NCBI GenBank assembly: GCA_910584235.1
Contig: CAJTZD010000045.1
Coordinates: 1 to 28,152, forward strand
Direction: 5' to 3'
Source: an uncultured Acetatifactor sp.
GTDB taxonomy: Bacteria; Bacillota; Clostridia; Lachnospirales; Lachnospiraceae
Length of the DNA: 28,152 nt
In this document: piece by piece, positions 22,899-28,152 of the stretch
How positions within the stretch are numbered: position 1 is the stretch's first letter
Layout: each line of letters opens with the position of its first letter
Translations under genes and position numbers: made by a program
The notes under the pieces: generated by a model
Seen by the model: only the letters and a program-made list of their open reading frames with translations
Database searches by the model: none
Told to the model about the DNA's origin: nothing

Positions 22899-25871
22899 AT
22901 GGCGGATTTACTGGAAAATCTCAATGAAAGACAGCGGGAGGCGGTGCTGGAGACCGAGGGGTATGTCCGTGTCATCGCAGGGGCGGGCAGCGGGAAGACC
23001 AAGCTTTTGGTGAGCCGCTACGCCTATCTGGTACAGGATTACGGAATCGACCCTGCCAACATCCTGTGCGTGACCTTTACCAACAAGGCCGCCGGAGAGA
23101 TGAAGAAGAGGATCCGCGGGCTTATCGGGGCGGACAACGAGATCAGTCTGATCTGTACCTACCACGGCTTCTGCAACAGGCTTCTGCGGGAAAATCCGGA
23201 GAAGCTGTTCCTAAGCCGCCAGTTCCAGATTATCGATTCCCATCAGCAGAAATCCATTTTAAGCGATATTTATCAGAAATTCGAGCTGAAGCTGGACTAT
23301 GCCAGCTTTGAATCCATACTCAGAAAAATCGGTCATGTGAAGCGGGACACGGGATATGTGCCCAGGATGTGCAGCCCGCAGCCCTGCCAGGTTTTGGCGG
23401 AAATCCGAGGTCAGGACGACCGTATCATAGAGGAATTCCTACAGCGGCAGAAAGCCACCTATTCCCTGGACTTCCACGACTTGATCTCCTTTGCCCTGTA
23501 CCTGCTGGAGACGGACAGCGCTGTCCGGGAGAAATGGCAGGACCGGCTCAACTACATCATGGTGGACGAATTCCAGGACAGCTCTTCCGTGGAGATGCGC
23601 CTGGTGGAACTGCTGTCCGGAAAATACAGGAACCTGATGATCGTAGGGGATCCGGATCAGAATATCTATGAGTGGAGAGGCTCCGACGTGCGGCTTCTTG
23701 TGGACTTCGACAAGGCCCATGAGCCCACCCGCACCATTATCCTGAACCAGAATTACCGTTCCACGCCCCAGATCTTACAGTGTGCCAATACCCTCATTGA
23801 GAAAAATGAGATACGTCTGAAGAAAGATCTGTTTACCAGGAATATAGACGGGAAACCGGTAGTGCATTATCATTCAAAAGATGATTTCGAGGAAATGGAC
23901 AGGGTGGTGGAAAACATCAGGCTTCTTCATGGGACCGAGGGGCTGAAGTTTTCGGATTTCGCCATCCTGTACCGCTCCGGTTTCCTCTCCCGGGTAGCGG
24001 AGAAGAAGCTGGTGGAGAAGAATATTCCCTATGAAATCTTCGGCGGCGTCCGCTTCTACCAGAGGATGGAGATTCTGGACATGCTGGCCTATCTGAATCT
24101 GATCGCCTATGGGGACGACATGTCCTTTCGCAGGATCGTGAACACGCCCCGCAGGAGATTCGGCCGGGCGAAGATGGGCTATCTGGAGGAACTGCGGGAG
24201 CGGCTGACGGGCGGGGAAGACCATGCTCCCCTGACCCTCTTTGAGACCCTTGCCGGGCATCTGGAGGAAAAGGAGTTCCAAAACAGCGATATGGGAGCCT
24301 TTGTGCAGTTCATCCAATGTCTGCAGGAAAGCCATCACAGGAAGCGGATTTCCGAGATTGTCAACCAGGTGGCCGCCGACAGCGGCTATGAAGCTTACAT
24401 CCGGGAGCTGGGGGATGAAGAGCGGCTGGACAATCTGGCGGAGTTCAAGCGCATCGCCAACGAATTTGAGCGGGAATTCGGCGAGGACTTAAGCCTGCAG
24501 GAATTCCTGCGCCAGATCGCGCTACAGTCCGGGGAGGAGGGGGATGAGGAAAAGGATGCCGTGAAGCTGATGACCATCCATTCCTCCAAGGGCTTAGAGT
24601 TCCCGGTGGTGTTCATCCTGGGATTCACGGAGGGGATATTTCCCTCCTCCAAGACACTGGGAGAGCGGAAAAAACTGGGGCTGGAAGAGGAGCGGAGGCT
24701 CTGCTACGTGGCCATCACCAGGGCACAGAAGCACCTCTTCCTCATGGAATCCGAGGGAACTTCCCAGAACGGCATGAAGAAGCTGGTGTCCCGGTTCCTG
24801 GAGGAAATCGGGGAGGAGAACTATGTCCGGATAGGCCGGGTTTCGGAGGAGCTGCGAAGAGAAAGCCTGGGATATGCCGCGAAGCTGAACCGGGAGCTGC
24901 AGCAGGAACCGGTGTCCGTAACCAGGCAGGTGGGCGATGAGGTAGAGCACCATGTCTTCGGCAAGGGAAAGATAGAGGCCATTGATGAGAAGAGGGGAAG
25001 CTATTCCATTCGGTTCGACAAACTCCCGCTTCCCAGGAGCATATCGGCGAATTACTTTACGAAAAAACATGAAAAAATAGACATAGAAACGCAGCAGGCA
25101 GTGGTGCAGGCCGGTGAAATGCCGCATGCCGCGGAGCGGGAGGAGGCGGAAAAGACAGCAGAGCGGGAAACTTTGCAGGCGGAGAGAGCGGTGGAACGGG
25201 AAATTCCGGAAGCAGGGAAAGCAACAGAGCGGGAAGTTTCGGAAGCGGAGAATGATGCAGGACAAGTAGCACCGAAGAGGAAGTATGCGGCAGGGTGCGA
25301 GGAGATGCCAGGGATGGAGGTCTCGGGGGCGGCGCGGACAGCGGAGCAGAAAAAACCGGAGACAAAGCAGAGCCTCCTCCAGAAGCAGAAAGAAAACACC
25401 CCCAATCTGTGGAAACGTGACGATGTCCCTCACTCAGGCTGGTCCTGCGCGGACGTGGTGGACTTAGGGGAGCCAGTGGGCATCTGCCAGATGTGCGGCT
25501 ACCAGATTATCCGTTACGCCCACCAGATGGAACATCCAGACTACCATAATCTCTCCGTAGGCTGCATATGCGCAGGCAAGATGGAGGGGGACATCGCAAA
25601 CGCCAGGCGCAGAGAGTCTGAATTCAAGAAAAAACAGACAAGGCGGAAAAATTTCTTCCGGAAAGACTGGAAACGCTCCCAGAAAGGCAATGAATACCTT
25701 AAGGCATACGGCCATGTCATTGTCCTCTGCCACAACGCAAAAGCCGGGAATATCTGGAAATATTCCATTGACAATGAGTTCTGCAAGACCGCATACCCCA
25801 CCAGGGAGCAGGCTGTGGAGGGGGCTTTCGAGGCATTGGAGCGGCTGGAGAACTCCGGAGCTGGAGAGTGA
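22899..25871 (+). CDS. UvrD/PcrA-type DNA helicase with Cys/His-rich C-terminal domain
   Basis: The 990-residue protein begins with a complete superfamily 1A helicase: Q motif (NERQREAV), Walker A AGAGSGKT (27-34), motif Ia VTFTNKAA, Walker B VDEFQD (222-227), motif III GDPDQNIYEWRG, motif IV QNYRSTPQI, motif V TIHSSKGLEF and motif VI VAITRAQK. A Tudor-like segment (VEHHVFGKGKI) follows. PcrA proteins normally end near here, about 730-750 residues. This one continues with a Glu-rich linker of 11-residue pseudo-repeats, then C863-x2-C866, H875, H879, H883 and C889-x-C891, a likely metal-binding domain, and a basic tail. ATG 22899 is preceded by GGGGG eight bases upstream; GTG 22884 is an alternative. 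Confidence 0.9.
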   Translation: MADLLENLNERQREAVLETEGYVRVIAGAGSGKTKLLVSRYAYLVQDYGIDPANILCVTFTNKAAGEMKKRIRGLIGADNEISLICTYHGFCNRLLRENPEKLFLSRQFQIIDSHQQKSILSDIYQKFELKLDYASFESILRKIGHVKRDTGYVPRMCSPQPCQVLAEIRGQDDRIIEEFLQRQKATYSLDFHDLISFALYLLETDSAVREKWQDRLNYIMVDEFQDSSSVEMRLVELLSGKYRNLMIVGDPDQNIYEWRGSDVRLLVDFDKAHEPTRTIILNQNYRSTPQILQCANTLIEKNEIRLKKDLFTRNIDGKPVVHYHSKDDFEEMDRVVENIRLLHGTEGLKFSDFAILYRSGFLSRVAEKKLVEKNIPYEIFGGVRFYQRMEILDMLAYLNLIAYGDDMSFRRIVNTPRRRFGRAKMGYLEELRERLTGGEDHAPLTLFETLAGHLEEKEFQNSDMGAFVQFIQCLQESHHRKRISEIVNQVAADSGYEAYIRELGDEERLDNLAEFKRIANEFEREFGEDLSLQEFLRQIALQSGEEGDEEKDAVKLMTIHSSKGLEFPVVFILGFTEGIFPSSKTLGERKKLGLEEERRLCYVAITRAQKHLFLMESEGTSQNGMKKLVSRFLEEIGEENYVRIGRVSEELRRESLGYAAKLNRELQQEPVSVTRQVGDEVEHHVFGKGKIEAIDEKRGSYSIRFDKLPLPRSISANYFTKKHEKIDIETQQAVVQAGEMPHAAEREEAEKTAERETLQAERAVEREIPEAGKATEREVSEAENDAGQVAPKRKYAAGCEEMPGMEVSGAARTAEQKKPETKQSLLQKQKENTPNLWKRDDVPHSGWSCADVVDLGEPVGICQMCGYQIIRYAHQMEHPDYHNLSVGCICAGKMEGDIANARRRESEFKKKQTRRKNFFRKDWKRSQKGNEYLKAYGHVIVLCHNAKAGNIWKYSIDNEFCKTAYPTREQAVEGAFEALERLENSGAGE

Positions 25872-25893
25872 GATGCCTGGAAATGTTTTGGAT

Positions 25894-26138
25894 AAATTTC
25901 TCCTTGTAATTTTATGCCATCCGTAACACCTGACAATAGAAGACATCCCCAGGGTGGATTCTATCGTATCGAACTTCTTGCTGGGCGGGAGCCTACATCC
26001 CAAAGAACACGAGTTAAAAACGACAGCAGGAAGGGCAAAAGCCAATACCTTTCCTGCGTCAGCGATGTGGAGTTCAACAGCCTGCCGGAGAGCAGGAAGA
26101 AAGAACTGAAAGAGTTCAGTGATTTTCTGAGGAAGTGA
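25894..26138 (+). repeat. Dispersed coding-like repeat, copy B
   Basis: The core 25928-26060 matches copy A (4804-4941), and TTCTCCTTGTAATTTT precedes it at 25894-25913. One frame reads LTIEDIPRVDSIVSNFLLGG and TTAGRAKANTFPAS without interruption. Another frame continues past the repeat as VEFNSLPESRKKELKEFSD to TGA 26136-26138, which resembles the end of a small antitoxin-like or DUF2281-like protein. No complete gene can be assigned. The repeat begins about 20 bp after the helicase stop and ends just before the APH gene. Confidence 0.72.
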
Positions 26139-26167
26139 TGGCTTTGGAAAGAAAGGGTGCGCGGAAG

Positions 26168-27058
26168 ATGCAAGAGATAATAGAAGAAATCCTGTATTTA
26201 TGGGGGATTGAGGAAAACCGGGTATCACAGATTTATTCTTCAGCATGGGAAGTCGGCTGTGATTATGTGATAAAATTCTATGAAGACCGGAGCCGGCTGG
26301 AACGGAATATAGAGATAATGAGTATATTGTGGGACTGCGGCATCCCTGTGGCGGAAATCCTCCCCACCAAAGCCGGAGAGAAATACATCGCCCATAAAGG
26401 CCATTTTTTCTTCCTCTCTAAAAAATTGCAGGGAGCCAAAGTCTCAGACCTGAAAGACGAAAAAACTGCCTGGGAGATGGGCCGCGCCATCGCACGGCTC
26501 CACAGGGCATTCCTGGTATGCGAGACGAAAATACAGTTCTGGGACAATAGCCTCCTGGCGGAGATGAAAGGATGGGTACGGGAAAACTTGGCAAAGGACG
26601 GCTGGCGGATAGTGGCCGAGGCAGAGTACGCGAGGGCCGTGGAGCGGCTGGAACAGGGATATGACTCCCTGCCCAGGCAGCTGATACACAGGGATGTGCA
26701 TTTTGAGAATTTTCTGTTTTACGAGGGTAGGCTGTCCGGATATATCGATTTTGATTTGAGTCAGCACAATATACGGATTTTCGACATCTGCTACTTCCTG
26801 GCGGGACTGCTGGCGGAAGAGATGCCGGAACCTTTTACGAAAGAGGAATGGATAAAAGATGTGAGAGCAGCCGTCGCGGGATATGAGAGCATAGAAAAGT
26901 TTTCCAGGGAGGAGAAAGAGGCAATTCCCTGTGTGATGGAGTGCATAGAAATTTTGTTCGCAGCGTATTCCGCCGGCCTGGACGATGCAAAGGGCGCTGA
27001 GGCTGCATATGGCATCTTTCGTTTTATACAGGGCTGTGAGGGCGACATTGATAAATAA
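26168..27058 (+). CDS. APH-fold phosphotransferase (aminoglycoside/choline kinase-like)
   Basis: The 296-residue protein has the APH/homoserine-kinase-II fold: N-lobe YVIKFYEDRSRLERNI and FFFLSKKLQG, catalytic loop IHRDVHFENFLF (D176, N181) and metal-binding YIDFDLS (D194). The N-terminal EIIEEILYLWGIEEN...SSAWEVGCDYVIKFY is common to clostridial members annotated only as phosphotransferase-family proteins, whose substrates are often unknown. Calling it antibiotic resistance would be unsupported. ATG 26168 fits the usual family start but has only a weak GCGGAAG. ATG 26138, just after GAGGAAG and overlapping the preceding frame's end, would add ten residues. It runs towards the minus-strand AraC gene with a 43-bp gap and no obvious terminator. 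Confidence 0.87.
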   Translation: MQEIIEEILYLWGIEENRVSQIYSSAWEVGCDYVIKFYEDRSRLERNIEIMSILWDCGIPVAEILPTKAGEKYIAHKGHFFFLSKKLQGAKVSDLKDEKTAWEMGRAIARLHRAFLVCETKIQFWDNSLLAEMKGWVRENLAKDGWRIVAEAEYARAVERLEQGYDSLPRQLIHRDVHFENFLFYEGRLSGYIDFDLSQHNIRIFDICYFLAGLLAEEMPEPFTKEEWIKDVRAAVAGYESIEKFSREEKEAIPCVMECIEILFAAYSAGLDDAKGAEAAYGIFRFIQGCEGDIDK

Positions 27059-27101
27059 TCCCGACTCATCAGCGGTAGGCATCATGACTCAGCGGCAGAT
27101 T

Positions 27102-27980
27102 TCACTGCTCGTGAGTATAAGAATCCGGATTGGATCTCCTGCGGTATTCCCGGGGAGTGGTGCCGTAATAGGCGCGGAAAGCGGCGGAGAAATGCTCCGG
27201 GGAGGAGTAGCCCAGCTCTTCCGAGATGGACGTGATATTCTTGGACTTATCGGCAAGCAGGATGGCGGCGGCAGACATTTTGGCCTCTGCCTTTTTTTGC
27301 TGGTAGGTTTTGCCGTAGTATTCCAGCAGGAGCCGCTGAGTCTGCCTGGGGCTGCGCCGCAGCCTTTTGGCCAGTTCTTCCAGGGACAAATTGCGGTATT
27401 CGTAGAGGAAATATTCTTCTATGATGACAGAGGTCAGGTCGGAGGGGCCGCCCGGGTTCTGGGCAGCGTAGCTTGGGCGGGCATTTTTGTAATTGCGGAC
27501 GATGTAAATCAGCAGCTGGGACAGGAGGAGCCTGGCCTGGTCCAGGTAGCCGATGTGGCGGCGCTCCAGCTCGTCAGTAAGCAGATGCAGGATGGTGTGG
27601 ATGCCCTGGGTGTCCGCGCCGAACCAGAATGGGGTAGAGAGGAAGCTGTCCATCACGGGGCAGCTTTCCTTTCGCTTGGCGTTCTCCTTTATCTTCAGGT
27701 AGACGCAGTATTCCTGCATGGGCTCTTCGGCCTGGGGAACCTGGGTATGCTCCACATGGGGGCCGGTGACAAAGAGGGTGTTCGGCCGGATGTGGAAAGG
27801 ATGGCTGTCTGCCGTCAGCATTCCGTATCCCGAGGGGATGTAATGGATTTCATAGCAGCCGCTTCCATGGCTGTGGGAGGGAATGGTTCGCAGAAAGCGC
27901 TCGCAGGTCATATTGACGGCCTGGATGGGGATGCCTTCTAAGGAAAAAGAAAGGTTCAGGTTCAGGCGGTTGGGGTTCAT
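27102..27980 (-). CDS. AraC-family transcriptional regulator
   Basis: The 292-residue protein has an N-terminal cupin sensor domain (HSHGSGCYEIHYIPSGYG, then HPFHIRPNTLFVTGPHVEHT) and a C-terminal double helix-turn-helix (LSLEELAKRLRRSPRQTQRLL; ITSISEELGYSSPEHFSAAFRAYYGTTPREYRR). The second motif is canonical. ATG 27980 follows AAAGGAG by nine bases. A longer frame to 28130 runs only through tandem repeats and the promoter. Its regulated gene is not evident and may lie past the right edge or be the APH gene. Its promoter belongs to the palindrome/extended -10 group. Confidence 0.92.
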   Translation of the reverse strand: MNPNRLNLNLSFSLEGIPIQAVNMTCERFLRTIPSHSHGSGCYEIHYIPSGYGMLTADSHPFHIRPNTLFVTGPHVEHTQVPQAEEPMQEYCVYLKIKENAKRKESCPVMDSFLSTPFWFGADTQGIHTILHLLTDELERRHIGYLDQARLLLSQLLIYIVRNYKNARPSYAAQNPGGPSDLTSVIIEEYFLYEYRNLSLEELAKRLRRSPRQTQRLLLEYYGKTYQQKKAEAKMSAAAILLADKSKNITSISEELGYSSPEHFSAAFRAYYGTTPREYRRRSNPDSYTHEQ

Positions 27981-28020
27981 CTGGCAGTTCTCCTTTTTTA
28001 CAGTGTCTTTCTGAGTCAAT

Positions 28021-28049
28021 ATTGTACCATGTGCACAGTACGCACATGG
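28021..28049 (-). promoter_or_regulatory. Palindrome abutting an extended -10, promoter of the AraC gene
   Basis: Minus-strand CCATGTGC-GTACTGT-GCACATGG (28049-28027) runs into TACAAT (28026-28021), with TGG giving an extended -10. The start codon is 40 bp downstream. It matches the copy at 2051-2080 in sequence and spacing. Confidence 0.55.
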
Positions 28050-28152
28050 TAAGATGGCCATCCGGCCGCTCCATGGGTTGAATAAGGACATTGTACTATG
28101 TGCACAGTACGCACATGGTAAGATGGCCATCCGGCCGCTCCATGGGTTGAAT
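28021..28152. repeat. Two 63-bp tandem direct repeats at the window edge
   Basis: 28021-28083 and 28090-28152 are identical except at the eighth base (C versus T) and are separated by AAGGAC. Each carries the palindrome/-10 module and the palindrome GATGGCCATC. The 69-bp period keeps one reading frame open across both units. The second unit ends exactly at the window edge, so more units may follow. The T in unit 2 breaks the palindrome arm and the TGG of the extended -10. Confidence 0.9.

Noticed and set aside
26168..27058. Aminoglycoside resistance gene
   Set aside because: The APH fold is clear, but this clostridial subgroup is not tied to resistance and nothing in the sequence identifies an antibiotic substrate.
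26985..27941. 318-residue plus-strand frame over the AraC gene
   Set aside because: Antisense to a clear AraC regulator. Gly/Val-rich translation typical of a GC-rich shadow frame.
27981..28130. N-terminal extension of the AraC gene (MAILPCAYCAH repeated twice)
   Set aside because: It is a translation of the tandem repeats and the promoter. A good ribosome binding site and a normal family start lie at 27980.
28021..28152. CRISPR-like array
   Set aside because: Only two 63-bp units with a 6-bp gap. The unit is far longer than a CRISPR repeat, there are no spacers, and no cas gene is present.

Overview
The window looks like a chromosomal accessory region from a Firmicute of the class Clostridia, most likely a Lachnospiraceae-type gut anaerobe. 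The signs are strong AGGAGG-type ribosome binding sites, TTG/GTG starts, a Ser/Glu-rich lipoprotein linker, an LplB/YtcP-type sugar importer without its own ATPase, LytTR/AgrC-like signalling and a GH112 phosphorylase. No tRNA, rRNA, CRISPR array or transposase gene was seen. This taxonomic call is inference from gene style, not a marker gene.

Layout. 1-6.1 kb is a patchwork of accessory and decayed genes: a broken unrecognised gene, an AAA ATPase with a PD-(D/E)XK nuclease tail (minus), a GNAT protein with a beheaded first domain, an MTA/SAH nucleosidase remnant, an XRE-methyltransferase fusion (minus) and an Rpn-family nuclease. 6.2-9.6 kb holds a LytTR response regulator, a sensor kinase reduced to one membrane helix, and an ABC exporter pseudogene with a stop codon and a large internal deletion. 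9.8-18.5 kb is a carbohydrate locus: an AraC regulator (minus, apparently frameshifted at a C7 run) divergent from two LplB/YtcP-like permeases, a solute-binding lipoprotein, a GH105 unsaturated glucuronyl/rhamnogalacturonyl hydrolase and a GH112 galactoside phosphorylase, ending in a strong terminator. The genes fit uptake and phosphorolysis of rhamnogalacturonan-I fragments such as galactosyl-rhamnose.

18.5-22.5 kb is visibly A/T-richer and probably foreign: a secreted or membrane-anchored protein (minus), a 59-codon metallo-beta-lactamase-fold remnant whose stop overlaps the start of an 894-residue GTPase-like protein, with about 385 residues between its P-loop and its DTxG motif. Related promoter/leader elements lie immediately before and after this pair. 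22.9-28.1 kb carries a UvrD-type helicase fused to a Cys/His-rich C-terminal domain, a second copy of a dispersed coding-like repeat, an APH-fold kinase and a second AraC regulator (minus) preceded by two 63-bp tandem repeats running off the window.

The most unusual signal is regulatory. A CCATG...CATGG-type palindrome abutting an extended -10 (TGN-TACAAT or TGG-TATACT) recurs before the AAA-nuclease, the XRE-methyltransferase, the MBL/GTPase pair, the helicase and the distal AraC gene, always pointing at the gene. Two of these promoters lead into related, foldable leader sequences that may be an undescribed structured RNA. This suggests, but does not prove, a shared regulon of accessory and possibly defence-like genes.
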